Assembly (NCBI RefSeq): GCF_900142475.1
Contig: NZ_FRAY01000007.1
Span: 62,001 to 126,000, forward strand
Direction: 5' to 3'
From: Fibrobacter sp. UWH4
GTDB lineage: Bacteria > Fibrobacterota > Fibrobacteria > Fibrobacterales > Fibrobacteraceae
Length of the DNA stretch: 64,000 nt
Part shown: in pieces, positions 8,160-16,637 of the stretch
Position numbering within the stretch: the first letter of the stretch is position 1
Layout of the letters: each line of letters opens with the position of its first letter
Position numbers and translations under genes: made by a program
The notes under the pieces: model-generated
Databases searched by the model: none
Seen by the model: only the letters and a program-made list of their open reading frames with translations
What the model was told of the DNA's origin: nothing

Positions 8160-9140
8160 TTAGCGGCCTTCGCGTTCCCTGGCCTTTTCACGTTCACGGC
8201 GACGCTTTTCGGTGTCATCCGGGAAGAGTTCCGGCAGGGCATAGCCAATCGCAATGCCGAACACGATGCCCGTCTTGCTCATGCCGTCTTTGTTCACGAC
8301 CTTGGAGCCCCATTCGCCGTTCCACATTCCTTCGATTTCCTTCTTGCGGAAACTCGGGTTGTCCGTGCTTTCGTCACCTGTATTCGGGGTGCTGGCAAGC
8401 TTCGGTGCGTAATACATACCGATAGAGAACTGCAGGTAGTACCATTCGTTGGTCAGGTAAGTAATAAGCGCATCAAACTGGAAACCGTTCACCTTGATCA
8501 AAGAACGAACATTGCCTTCCGGCTTGATGTCGTGGTCAAAATAGACTGTACCGTAAGAAACAGACAGGCCCAAGTGCAGCGGGTTCTTGGGGAAGAGATA
8601 ATAGTTAATACCCGCTTTCCAGCCCGTGCCACCTTCGAGTTCCCATTCGTCGAAGTCATTGTCCGTACCCTTGGGAAGGAAACCATAGGAGCCGTAAAGG
8701 GCAAAGTGGAAAGGCAGGATATATTCAAGACCAGCACCGATGCCCATACCCATACCGGTTTCGCCCATGATCGGATAACGGGAACCCATACCGATCTGGA
8801 AAATCAGACGGTTACGGAGCCAGTCGCGGCGACGCTCGGAGTTCGCGTATTCATCGAGACGCTGCTCTTCTTCAAACTTCTTGCGTTCGGCCATCTCACG
8901 GCGCTGGGCGGCAGACATACCGACATCGGAGAAATCTTCTTCTTCGTCTTCGGAAGAGGCCATCGCAGCATGCGAACCGCCACCATCGGACGCCGAAACA
9001 AAACCATCATCGTCATCCTCTTGTTCAGAAGATGCGGCGGCAGGAGCGGATACGAAGCCTTCATCATCGTCATCAAAATCGTCCTGAGCCCAGGACATGA
9101 AGGCGGTCAAACTCAAAGCCAAAAGTACTTTCTTAAACAT
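8160..9140 (-). CDS. predicted outer-membrane beta-barrel protein with acidic N-terminal repeats
   Basis: 326 residues from ATG 9140, chosen because a GAGG site precedes it by 7 bases and a signal peptide (MFKKVLLALSLTAFMSWAQ) starts there. Mature residues ~20-70 contain two runs of aspartate, each followed by GFVSA. A basic helix then leads to about 200 residues of alternating hydrophobic/aromatic strands (RLIFQIGMGSRYPIMG ... ALYGSYGFLP ... LHLGLSVSYGTVYFD ... IVFGIAIGYALPELF), as in an 8- to 12-stranded barrel. The C-terminus is a charged Arg/Glu tail rather than the usual terminal aromatic residue. No named family is recognised. The acidic repeats might bind calcium (inference). Confidence 0.7.
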   Translation of the reverse strand: MFKKVLLALSLTAFMSWAQDDFDDDDEGFVSAPAAASSEQEDDDDGFVSASDGGGSHAAMASSEDEEEDFSDVGMSAAQRREMAERKKFEEEQRLDEYANSERRRDWLRNRLIFQIGMGSRYPIMGETGMGMGIGAGLEYILPFHFALYGSYGFLPKGTDNDFDEWELEGGTGWKAGINYYLFPKNPLHLGLSVSYGTVYFDHDIKPEGNVRSLIKVNGFQFDALITYLTNEWYYLQFSIGMYYAPKLASTPNTGDESTDNPSFRKKEIEGMWNGEWGSKVVNKDGMSKTGIVFGIAIGYALPELFPDDTEKRRREREKAREREGR

Positions 9141-9275
9141 TAAAAGCCTCAGATTATATAATCGCATTTGCGAATATAACTTTTAAGCGGACGTTTTGCA
9201 AAAAACAAAATGTAAAAAAAGCAAAAAACACTCCCATTTAAGATTTTTTGTAAGCAAAAGTCCACAAAACTCCCG

Positions 9276-10064
9276 TTATTTTGCCTCCAGCAATTTTGCC
9301 TTGATGCTCCCGAGCGCAATTTCGCACTCCATGAGCACCGGAATCCGGCGGTCGTCGTCGGTCAACCAAATGAAAATCCGTCCCTTGGAAACGAAAATTC
9401 CATCTCCGTCGAGCACAGGTTCCACCTTGATGCAGGGAACCTTCCCGAGTACACTTTCGACCGTTTCCTTGCCATGGACCAGCACCTTAAGCTCATAGCG
9501 CTTCTTGCCGCTCACCGCCGAAAAACGGCTCGTATCGCCGACCGTGAGGGGCATCGTGCGCACGTAGTAGAACGCCGACATGATGCTGTGCTCCATGCCC
9601 TGGATGGCGACCGCAGTATCGGCGGAGCGTTTGGTCTTGCGGGTTTTCATGTCGGTGAACACGGTGTCCGAAAGCCAGGCCTTTTCACCCTTGCGGTCGA
9701 AACGGATAACAGAGGTGTTGTGGAACGTGCCCTCGTGCAGGCGCTTGCGGAAGACTTCGGTCATGAGTCCCTTGTTACGCACGCGGGTGTACACCGTATC
9801 GTTTACCGGGTAGATTCGATTGATGGTCTTGTTGCCCGTCGCATGCGTCAAGAACTCCGTCTTGCCGCCAGCAATCGGCTTGACCTCGAGAGTCGCAGTA
9901 CCAGCCGTAATGAACCCCCAACCAAGGCTGAAGGTCAGCTTTTCTCCCTTCATCCAGGGTGCATTCACCTCGGGAAGGTTGGGCTCACCGGCATAGGCGA
10001 AAGACAGCGCAAAGAGCAGCGCCGCGGTTAGACGAGAGACGAGAGAGGAAGGACGAGAGAGCAT
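9276..10064 (-). CDS. DUF3108 family exported protein
   Basis: 262 residues with a signal peptide ending near AYAG. The conserved body matches DUF3108: GEKLTFSLGWGFITAGTATLEV, then VNDTVYTRV, KGEKAWLSDTVF and the final VLMECEIALGSIKAKLLE. The family is found in Gram-negative envelopes and its function is unknown. The first ~12 codons lie in a low-complexity stretch of near-repeated GACGAGAG units, so the exact N-terminus is less sure than the rest. Confidence 0.8.
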   Translation of the reverse strand: MLSRPSSLVSRLTAALLFALSFAYAGEPNLPEVNAPWMKGEKLTFSLGWGFITAGTATLEVKPIAGGKTEFLTHATGNKTINRIYPVNDTVYTRVRNKGLMTEVFRKRLHEGTFHNTSVIRFDRKGEKAWLSDTVFTDMKTRKTKRSADTAVAIQGMEHSIMSAFYYVRTMPLTVGDTSRFSAVSGKKRYELKVLVHGKETVESVLGKVPCIKVEPVLDGDGIFVSKGRIFIWLTDDDRRIPVLMECEIALGSIKAKLLEAK

Positions 10065-10080
10065 GAGTGTGTTCGGAGTT

Positions 10081-10164
10081 CAGAATTCAGAGTTCGGAAT
10101 TAAAATAGTCGCGGCAAAGCCGCCTATTTTTACAATTCCGAATTCCGAAATCCGAATTCATAAT
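10081..10164. repeat. short dispersed repeat in inverted arrangement
   Basis: The 20-mer CAGAATTCAGAGTTCGGAAT at 10081-10100 recurs exactly at 47865-47884. A related inverted copy lies at 10134-10164. A GCGGC/GCCGC hairpin sits between the two arms. It fills the space between the DUF3108 start and the purE stop. Confidence 0.7.
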
Positions 10165-10174
10165 TTTTGCAGGC

Positions 10175-10648
10175 TTACCCTTCGATATCCCCGAGGCCCT
10201 TGCGGTAAGCGACGAGTTTCTCACGGACTGCAGGGTCTGCGATGGCGACGATGTGGGCAGCGAGGTAACCGGCATTCTTGCCGTTGCCGATGCCGACTGT
10301 TGCCACCGGGATTCCCGGGGGCATCTGCACGATGGAGTGCAGGGCATCGACGCCGTTGAGCGGGCCGCCGGCGCAGGGCAGGCCGATAACGGGAAGGATG
10401 GTGTGCCCTGCGAGCACGCCCGGGAGGGCTGCAGCGAGGCCAGCAACACCGATGAGGACCTGGAGGCCTCGCCCGGCGGCTTCGCGAGCATACTTCGCGG
10501 TGGCGTTCGGGGTGCGGTGTGCGGAGAGAATGTTGAATTCCCACACGATGCCGAAGGCGTCGAGCACCGCGGTGATCTTGTCTACAGTTTCCTGGTCGGA
10601 CTTGCTACCCGCAACGATACCGACCTTAGCATTTTCTTTTAAGTCCAT
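10175..10648 (-). CDS. purE: N5-carboxyaminoimidazole ribonucleotide mutase
   Basis: 157 residues, typical of class I PurE. The nucleotide-binding GSKSD, catalytic SAHRTP and PVIGLPCAGGPLNG segments are all intact. It converts N5-CAIR to CAIR in de novo purine synthesis. purD lies upstream on the same strand, separated by a 148-base stretch containing an inverted repeat element, so the two pathway genes may or may not share a transcript. Confidence 0.95.
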   Translation of the reverse strand: MDLKENAKVGIVAGSKSDQETVDKITAVLDAFGIVWEFNILSAHRTPNATAKYAREAAGRGLQVLIGVAGLAAALPGVLAGHTILPVIGLPCAGGPLNGVDALHSIVQMPPGIPVATVGIGNGKNAGYLAAHIVAIADPAVREKLVAYRKGLGDIEG

Positions 10649-10681
10649 TTTTGAATCCTTTTAAACTAATCCCTTCAGGCC

Positions 10682-10781
10682 TGGATTGCTTCGTCGTTTC
10701 ACTCCTCGCAATGACGCTCAGAAAACTTTTTCCTTGCTAGTTCCTCACATGCATGTCATTGCGAGCGAAGCGAAGCAATCT
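10682..10781. repeat. inverted pair of dispersed GATTGCTTCG...GCAATGAC elements
   Basis: A copy reading GGATTGCTTCG...CTCGCAATGAC (10682-10715) faces a second copy in the opposite orientation (10755-10780). Together they can form a long hairpin between purE and purD. Related elements occur at 21530, 24345, 24298, 25163, 26633, 44818 and 63181-63310. Confidence 0.85.
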
Positions 10782-10795
10782 CTAGCCAATTTTCC

Positions 10796-12079
10796 TTATT
10801 TCGCGAGTCTTGCAAGGCCCTTCTTGCCGATGTCCTTGCGGTAGAACTTGCCTTCGAACTGAACCTTTTCGGCGGCTTCGTAAGCGATATCGAGAGCGGC
10901 CTGAAGCGTTTCGCCATGGCCCACCACGCCGAACACGCGGCCACCGTTCGTGACCAGTTTGCCGTCCACCATCTTGGTACCGGCGTGGAGCACCTGGGCG
11001 CCGTTCTTTTCGGCTTCTTCGATACCCGTCACGACCTTGCCCTTTTCGTAGGAGCCCGGATAGCCCGCGCTTGCGAGCACGACGATTGCGGAGCTGCCCT
11101 TCGGAGCCTTCGGAGCACCGAGCTTCGCAAGTTCGCCCTTTTCGGCAGCGTCGAACAAAGCGAGCACATCGCCGTCGTAGAGCGGGAGCACAATCTGGCA
11201 TTCGGGGTCACCGAGGCGGCAGTTGTATTCCACGACCTTCGGGCCCTTTGCCGTTACCATGATGCCCACATAGAGCACGCCCGTGTAAGGCTTGCCTTCG
11301 GCGGCCATGCCCTTGAGGGTCGGTTCGATAATCGTCTTCTTCACGACCTCGAGGAGAGCATCCGTCACCACCGGAGCCGGGCTGTAGGCGCCCATGCCAC
11401 CCGTGTTCGGGCCCTTGTCATCGTCAAAGACGCGCTTGTGGTCCTGGGCCGAAGAGAGAATCACGTAGTCCTTGCCGTCGCAAACCACGAAGATGGAGGC
11501 TTCTTCGCCGTCCATGAATTCTTCAATCACGACCGTCTTGCCGGATTCGCCGAAGACGGCCTTGTCGCCGAGCATTTCTTCCACAGCGTCGTTCGCTTCC
11601 TTGTCGGTCATGCAGACGATGGCGCCCTTGCCCGCAGCGAGGCCCGACGCCTTCACCACGATCGGAGCCGGGTGTTCGGCGAGGAACTTCTTCGCGGAGG
11701 CGAGATCGGTGAAGGTCTCGAAGGCGGCCGTCGGCACGTTGTACTTCTTCATGATATCCTTGCTGAAGGCCTTGGAGCCTTCGAGCGCGGCAGCAGCCGC
11801 AGTCGGACCGAAAGCACGCAGCCCGCGACGGCGGAATTCATCCACCACGCCCGCGACCAGCGGAATTTCGGGGCCGATGACCGCGAGGTCAATCTTTTCG
11901 GCCACGGCGAGGTCAGCGATCGCACCAGGGTCAGCCACATCCACCGGCACGCACTTGCCAAGGTTTGCCATGCCCGGATTGCCCGGAGCGCACACGAGAG
12001 TGTCGCACAGCGGCGACTTCTTGACTGCAAGAGCGATGGCATGTTCGCGACCACCGCTACCAACGACGAGAATATTCAT
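10796..12079 (-). CDS. purD: phosphoribosylamine-glycine ligase
   Basis: 427 residues, full length. The N-terminal MNILVVGSGGREHAIA is the PurD signature. The ATP-grasp core includes PIVVKASGLAAGKGAIV, GEEASIFVVCDG and LSSAQDHKRVFDDDKGPNTGGMGAYSP, and YVGIMVTAKGPKVVEYNCRLGDPE forms the metal/ATP site. It joins glycine to phosphoribosylamine in purine synthesis and is co-directional with purE. Confidence 0.97.
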   Translation of the reverse strand: MNILVVGSGGREHAIALAVKKSPLCDTLVCAPGNPGMANLGKCVPVDVADPGAIADLAVAEKIDLAVIGPEIPLVAGVVDEFRRRGLRAFGPTAAAAALEGSKAFSKDIMKKYNVPTAAFETFTDLASAKKFLAEHPAPIVVKASGLAAGKGAIVCMTDKEANDAVEEMLGDKAVFGESGKTVVIEEFMDGEEASIFVVCDGKDYVILSSAQDHKRVFDDDKGPNTGGMGAYSPAPVVTDALLEVVKKTIIEPTLKGMAAEGKPYTGVLYVGIMVTAKGPKVVEYNCRLGDPECQIVLPLYDGDVLALFDAAEKGELAKLGAPKAPKGSSAIVVLASAGYPGSYEKGKVVTGIEEAEKNGAQVLHAGTKMVDGKLVTNGGRVFGVVGHGETLQAALDIAYEAAEKVQFEGKFYRKDIGKKGLARLAK

Positions 12080-12273
12080 ATAGCGTATCCTTTACTGTTA
12101 CGGAGGATAATTTAGAAAAATGCGGGGAACGAGAAAAAAACACCCACGCGACAAACCCTTAATTCATAATCTCCCAATGGCCGTCTTTTAGCAATACGCA
12201 GGGTTAAGCCCCGCTTTTTACTAATTGTATGATGTCGGCGTTGGCAAAATGGTTCTCGACAATCTCTGAAACC

Positions 12274-13240
12274 TTAGCTCTTTGCTTTACTTCTTTTCTT
12301 TAAGTTTCCGTATTGCTCAATAAACTGTTCCTTTTGCATTTCAATCTCGCGGGCCAGAATTTCCTTAGAAGGAATGTAGGTCAGATATTGTGCTGCATAC
12401 ATGCGTTTATTTGTTGCAAGTGTTGAAAAACGAGCAACATCGGCATTAGTGTCGGAGCAGAGAATTATGCCAATTGTCGGGTTATCTCCTTCGGTCTTTT
12501 TGATTCAAAATCGCATTTTCCAACGTTGACTCAGTCACCGCTGCATCCTGATTTACTCCAAGAAATTCTGCAATCAAAGGATTCTTGATAAACTCCGAAC
12601 GCTCCTTCTGATAATCGGCCGTCATTTTTTTCATTTCCTTGACAACGGTAGCCCTTTTAGCCTTGGGAGTTTGCATTAACCGATAGTAATATTGAGACGC
12701 AATATTCCGCTTTAGGGTGCGATAATCCCATTGCTGCGAAGCGGCTTCCTGCATATACCACGTTCGAGCATCGATGTCATTGACACGCATAAGGCATTCG
12801 TAATGGCTCCATGACAATTGGGTAGGCAGAGCCTGCCTTATTTCCTCACTTTCAAAAAGGGCAGGCAATGCCTGCCCTTTTGCAGCAATCGCTTTCTTAA
12901 ACTCTACAGGCAGAGTTTGAAATACCTGTAAACCCTGAAAATTAAGATAAAATTTCCTATAACTTTTTAACGATGCGATCGAGAAACCCTTTCCGAATTC
13001 AGCAGTTAAATTTTCGGAAGCCGTTTCAACAACATGTTTCCCATAATCAGCTCTAGCCTTTCCCTGCTGTTCCTGTTCCACAATTCGCCAGCCCAGTAGC
13101 CAATTGCAGGCGACCTGCATCAGATTTGCCGCACGAAAACTCATATTCCGTGCCGTAGAAACGATGCTCTTCAAATCCGTTATGAAGTCGGCGTTGAGGT
13201 TCGCGTTGCTCTTTGACGAAGCGAGTTTCTTTTTAGACAT
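12274..13240 (-). pseudogene. DUF1016 (YhcG-type) nuclease gene with its catalytic core deleted
   Basis: The intact N-terminal DUF1016 domain starts at ATG 13240 after AAAGGGG (MSKKKLASSKSNANLNADF) and runs to about 12510, including QLSWSHYECLMRV. It then stops at TAA 12482. In another frame the family's C-terminus continues to TAA 12274 (GDNPTIGIILCSD, YLTYIPSKEILAREIE). The ~90 residues usually between these parts, which hold the PD-(D/E)XK catalytic residues, are absent. An internal deletion with a frameshift explains this. A 13-pair hairpin at 12855-12881 lies inside the remaining coding part. Loss of nuclease activity is inferred. Confidence 0.85.
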
Positions 13241-13355
13241 AGTGGCCCCTTTGAAAAAAAGAAAAACATTTGACAATCATCAAATGCCTTTCGGAGCCTG
13301 CACTATTAGGAACCGCAGCTGAAATGTAGATAATATTGGGATTCTGGCAAGGGGC

Positions 13356-13670
13356 TTAAGGAAATTTTACACTAGGCTCAGCCGCAGTTGTTCGGAAATT
13401 CCGAACAACTGACGAGACTAAATTTTTTCCAGCTCGTCTCTCATGGCGGAGCGATTCTTGAACCGCGACAGCCAAGATATTCTTGGCTCCGTCATTGTTT
13501 ACAAACAGGCGTTGCCTTTCGATTCGCTCGAAAAGATTCAGCATGTCATTCGTGAAATAGCGCGCATCTCGGTAAGCGATAAGGCCACCGTCGCAATACC
13601 TGCGGACGATGCTATCGAACTGGACGGTAAGATCCTCAAGTTTTAGTGGTTGCATGGTTCGGGTTTCCAT
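13356..13670 (-). CDS. hypothetical protein, 104 aa
   Basis: No family is recognised. The middle (YFTNDMLNLFERIERQRLFV and ILAVAVQESLRHERRAG) looks like amphipathic helices and more protein-like than the overlapping plus-strand frame. A perfect 11-pair hairpin (13386-13410) lies in its last codons and may be an inserted palindrome that changed the C-terminus. Two Met codons (13670, 13655) are possible starts; neither has a convincing ribosome-binding site. It may be a remnant. Confidence 0.35.
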   Translation of the reverse strand: METRTMQPLKLEDLTVQFDSIVRRYCDGGLIAYRDARYFTNDMLNLFERIERQRLFVNNDGAKNILAVAVQESLRHERRAGKNLVSSVVRNFRTTAAEPSVKFP

Positions 13671-13798
13671 GGCTCTTTAGACAATTCTTCCGCAACTTGC
13701 GGAAAATTTTTGCGGATACAATTACGCTTCCGATTCACCGATTAGAAAATCTCCTTTGATTAATACGAGAACTTCGCGTGGATTCATGATTGCACAAT

Positions 13799-15289
13799 CT
13801 ACTTAGCACGGCGCAATACGTATTTTCCCTTGCCTGCGCCCACAACAGGTTCCACTATATTTAGCGTTTTCATCCGCTTTATAAGATTGGTCGCAGTAGC
13901 CGGAGCACACTTTAAGATATCCACAATATCGCCAGCACCAAAAACTTGATTTATTTGGATTTCGTTCACAAGTTGCAATATTTTATCCCTTACCGAGGCA
14001 TTCAACTTAGCATCTAAAATCTCAGATTTGAGCTGAGCAATCCCTAAGTTTTCGCCATCAATCCCTAAGTTTTCGCCATCAATCCCTAAGTTTTCGCCAT
14101 CAATCCCTAAGTTTTTCGACCCAAATCCCGAATTTTTAACGATAGCCTTCAAAATGAAAGCATCCTGCCGATATTCTGGTTTCGGCAATCCCTGCGCCTC
14201 CATTTCCCGACACATGCGATCAACACCTTCCCCAAAATCCTTCACATACTTGTAGTCCTTCAGGTATTCCGCAATATGCGAATTACGGGCAAAATGAGCG
14301 TTTCTGATCGTTTCTATCTTCACTTGGCTCGGAAGGTTCCCCGGAGACTCGACAACAAGATGGTCATCGAACATTTTTATCTGGATTTCCGTCCCCCGAA
14401 TGGAATAATCTCTATGGGTCACAGCATTGACAATAAGTTCAGTACGGACAAATTCAGGATACTCCTGCTCCGTCGTGAAGATTCCTCCCTTAGTCAGATA
14501 AGTCCGTTCCTTAATCTGCGTCTGGATATAGGCGACAGCCTTCTGAACTTGTTCAAGAATCCGCCCCTCAAATGTTACGTCCTTAACAACATTCATTTCC
14601 GCACCGAATTTTTCCTCGATTCCCTCATAACGGATGAAACGCACTCTTGCACGCGGGAAGAACAACTGCGGGTTTTTGCCAAAAAGAAGTACTGCGGCAA
14701 CACTCAAATGAACAACACCCTCTTTTACTTTAGCAAAGTTCTTATTATGCAACAGATACTCACGCGGAGACTTAGAATAGCCGATTAAATTCAAATATTC
14801 TTTGAGATAAGCCTCATCAATATCATCATAACCGGATTCCGGCACAAGAACATCTTCAAACGAACGCAGGCCCTTGTCGAAACTGAGAGTCATACGGTCA
14901 TCGTAAGACAAAATCTTAGACTTGTCGCCAATTCGCAAATAAGCATCATGGGCCTGATTTTCGTGAACGAACGGACTTGCTTCGATATGGAATACCAGTA
15001 CATGGTTCGCGTGCCCCTTATAATCAACGCACTCAACAAATTCGTGAGCGAAAGGGACTGTCGGCATACAGAAATCCATCGGGACTCGCAACAGCTCATT
15101 TACTTCGCGTTTGTGATGATCGACACCCTCTATTCTACGAGTCTTGTCCGAAATTCCAACAACGAGAATCCCGCCATCCGCATTGGCGAACGCACAGACA
15201 TGGTTCGAAAAATCGCGCGGAGCAATATTGACGCTCTTGCGGTCAAAAGTCTGAGATTCTTCCATTGCAAGGATTTCTTCTATACGCAT
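13799..15289 (-). CDS. AlbA_2/Schlafen-type ATP-binding protein (RecG-C-like regulator)
   Basis: 496 residues. The N-terminal AlbA_2 domain (about 1-130) carries ESQTFDRKSVNI and VCAFANADGGILVVGISD. A GHKL-like ATP-binding domain follows (TELIVNAVTHRDYSIRG, LVVESPGNLP, FGEGVDRMCREME). The end is a winged-helix segment that probably binds DNA. The linker between them holds three exact NLGIDGE units from a 21-bp repeat. Proteins of this type are common in defence islands and as transcription regulators; the precise role is unknown. It is co-directional with the RAMA protein and Thoeris genes upstream. Confidence 0.85.
   Translation of the reverse strand: MRIEEILAMEESQTFDRKSVNIAPRDFSNHVCAFANADGGILVVGISDKTRRIEGVDHHKREVNELLRVPMDFCMPTVPFAHEFVECVDYKGHANHVLVFHIEASPFVHENQAHDAYLRIGDKSKILSYDDRMTLSFDKGLRSFEDVLVPESGYDDIDEAYLKEYLNLIGYSKSPREYLLHNKNFAKVKEGVVHLSVAAVLLFGKNPQLFFPRARVRFIRYEGIEEKFGAEMNVVKDVTFEGRILEQVQKAVAYIQTQIKERTYLTKGGIFTTEQEYPEFVRTELIVNAVTHRDYSIRGTEIQIKMFDDHLVVESPGNLPSQVKIETIRNAHFARNSHIAEYLKDYKYVKDFGEGVDRMCREMEAQGLPKPEYRQDAFILKAIVKNSGFGSKNLGIDGENLGIDGENLGIDGENLGIAQLKSEILDAKLNASVRDKILQLVNEIQINQVFGAGDIVDILKCAPATATNLIKRMKTLNIVEPVVGAGKGKYVLRRAK
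14040..14116 (-). repeat. 21-bp coding tandem repeat, three full copies and a partial one
   Basis: The 21-base unit starting ATCCCTAAGTTTTCG repeats exactly at 14040, 14061 and 14082, with a partial fourth copy. It encodes NLGIDGE in the linker before the winged helix. Since 21 is divisible by three, copy changes would vary linker length, not the frame. Confidence 0.95.
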
Positions 15290-15359
15290 ATTTTTCCTCT
15301 AGGCGTTAAAATAGATTTTTAGACGGGCGAGGGCAATAGGTTGAACTGTTACTCATTTT

Positions 15360-16283
15360 TCAATTCCTTTCTATCCTTATTCTTCCAAAAAATGAGGCCG
15401 TTCCGGGCGCCTCCGGCAACGAGGGCAGCAGCCATTGACGGGACCACGGGGTGACCCAGCCGTTCGTCGTTGTGCGCGACGGGCTAATTTGCTGGATGCA
15501 ACGCAAGGCAGAGACGCTGGCCGAAGAAACGATTCCGTCCACCTCGATTCCGTCGGAACAGATTTTTCCTTCGAAATGCGCCTTTGGTTTGCCCTTCGGG
15601 CCATAATCGAAATGCACGACATCGCCCACGATCAAAAGCCCCGCCTTCACAATCTCGTACAAAGCATTGCTCTTGTCTGTTGCCTTCAAGGACTCCTTTT
15701 CCTGCGTCAATTCCAAATCCGGGAAGTCGTAAAGCACCTCACCCTTGCCGTTCATATATTTTTCGATATGCTGAATCTGCACATCGACCTTCTGCATCGA
15801 AGCCCATTCCTCAAGGTCGCTCGGAGAATAGTCTATCGGCAAAGAGACAATCGGGTCCTTTTCCAGAATCTTCTGGACAAAACCGTGCACATGGATTTGC
15901 TGGATTTTCAGGTCGGATTCAAGAAGCTTCGAGAACTCCTTCTGCTTTCCGATTTCTGCAATGCAAAGTTCCGTAATCTTGTTCTTCGTCTCGCGATTCA
16001 TCACCGCGACAAGCTGCTTGCTGACTTGCGGAGCAATATGCCCCCACGTTTCGTGGTCGCCGCGTTCCACCTCCAAGATGAACCATCGGTTTCCCTTGAA
16101 ATCTACGATGATGCCATCGGGAACAGTCCCCTTGCCGCCAGAAGTCCGGATTAAACTTTTCGGCAGCAAGATGGAATAGTCTCCGAAGAGAAGCTTGAAG
16201 TTGCGGGCGACAACCTTCTCGACCTCTTCTTCGGTCTTGAATTGAACCTTGGAATAGAATGTGCCAGTGGGAGTGAAAAGCAT
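15360..16283 (-). CDS. PD-(D/E)XK-like protein with C-terminal RAMA domain
   Basis: 307 residues. The N-terminal half has VPDGIIVDFKGNRWFILEVERG (about 53-75), an arrangement like a PD-(D/E)XK nuclease core (PD...ExE). The C-terminal part, GDVVHFDYGPKGKPKAHFEGK...DGIEVDG...SASVSALRCI...NGWVTPW, matches the RAMA domain found beside methylases and restriction enzymes and thought to recognise modified DNA. The last ~25 residues after the RAMA core are low in structure and may be altered. This architecture suggests modification-dependent cleavage, which is inference. A small fragment of a second copy lies at 27774-27826. Confidence 0.65.
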   Translation of the reverse strand: MLFTPTGTFYSKVQFKTEEEVEKVVARNFKLLFGDYSILLPKSLIRTSGGKGTVPDGIIVDFKGNRWFILEVERGDHETWGHIAPQVSKQLVAVMNRETKNKITELCIAEIGKQKEFSKLLESDLKIQQIHVHGFVQKILEKDPIVSLPIDYSPSDLEEWASMQKVDVQIQHIEKYMNGKGEVLYDFPDLELTQEKESLKATDKSNALYEIVKAGLLIVGDVVHFDYGPKGKPKAHFEGKICSDGIEVDGIVSSASVSALRCIQQISPSRTTTNGWVTPWSRQWLLPSLPEAPGTASFFGRIRIERN

Positions 16284-16310
16284 GGGTAACCTTCTAATGG
16301 AACAAAAAAA

Positions 16311-16637
16311 TTATTGATAGGTTACACGACCAACATCATCTATCGTAATTACATTCTGTTTTTGCAATTGGTCAATCACGCGGTCAATCTCTTCATCTGT
16401 AATCCCACCTCGGAAATTGAACATATCCTTGATGAAACTAGTTAAAGATTTTCTTTTCCCGGGCTTTGACTTTCGAATTCGCTCAACAATATTGGGAAAT
16501 TCAGCAGCAAACCTTGCTGTTGATGAGTTCTGTTCCTCCTCTTCTTTTCGAGCCATTTGCAACATTGTCTGTGCAAGATGGAGTTTATCGCGATAAGAAA
16601 GAGATTTGGCTAAAGATTCAACTTCTTGATAGGTCAT
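16311..16637 (-). CDS. small uncharacterised protein at the end of the Thoeris operon
   Basis: 108 residues from ATG 16637, which overlaps the end of the upstream TIR gene by 20 bases; this implies translation together. No family is recognised. The N-terminal part is helical (MTYQEVESLAKSLSYRDKLHLAQTMLQMARKE in outline), followed by a basic stretch (RIRKSKPGKRKS) and a C-terminal segment resembling a small winged helix (TDEEIDRVIDQLQKQNVITI). It could be an immunity, regulatory or accessory factor; these are guesses from context. Confidence 0.7.
   Translation of the reverse strand: MTYQEVESLAKSLSYRDKLHLAQTMLQMARKEEEEQNSSTARFAAEFPNIVERIRKSKPGKRKSLTSFIKDMFNFRGGITDEEIDRVIDQLQKQNVITIDDVGRVTYQ

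Noticed and set aside
10105..10128. GCGGC/GCCGC hairpin as purE terminator
   Set aside because: On the minus strand it lacks a T run; more likely part of the repeat element.
13443..13646. Plus-strand 67-codon frame opposite the 104-aa hypothetical
   Set aside because: Neither frame is strong, but the minus frame shows better amphipathic helices; only one can be listed.
14040..14116. CRISPR-like short regular repeats
   Set aside because: The repeats are directly adjacent 21-bp coding units without spacers; no CRISPR array or cas gene was seen anywhere in the window.
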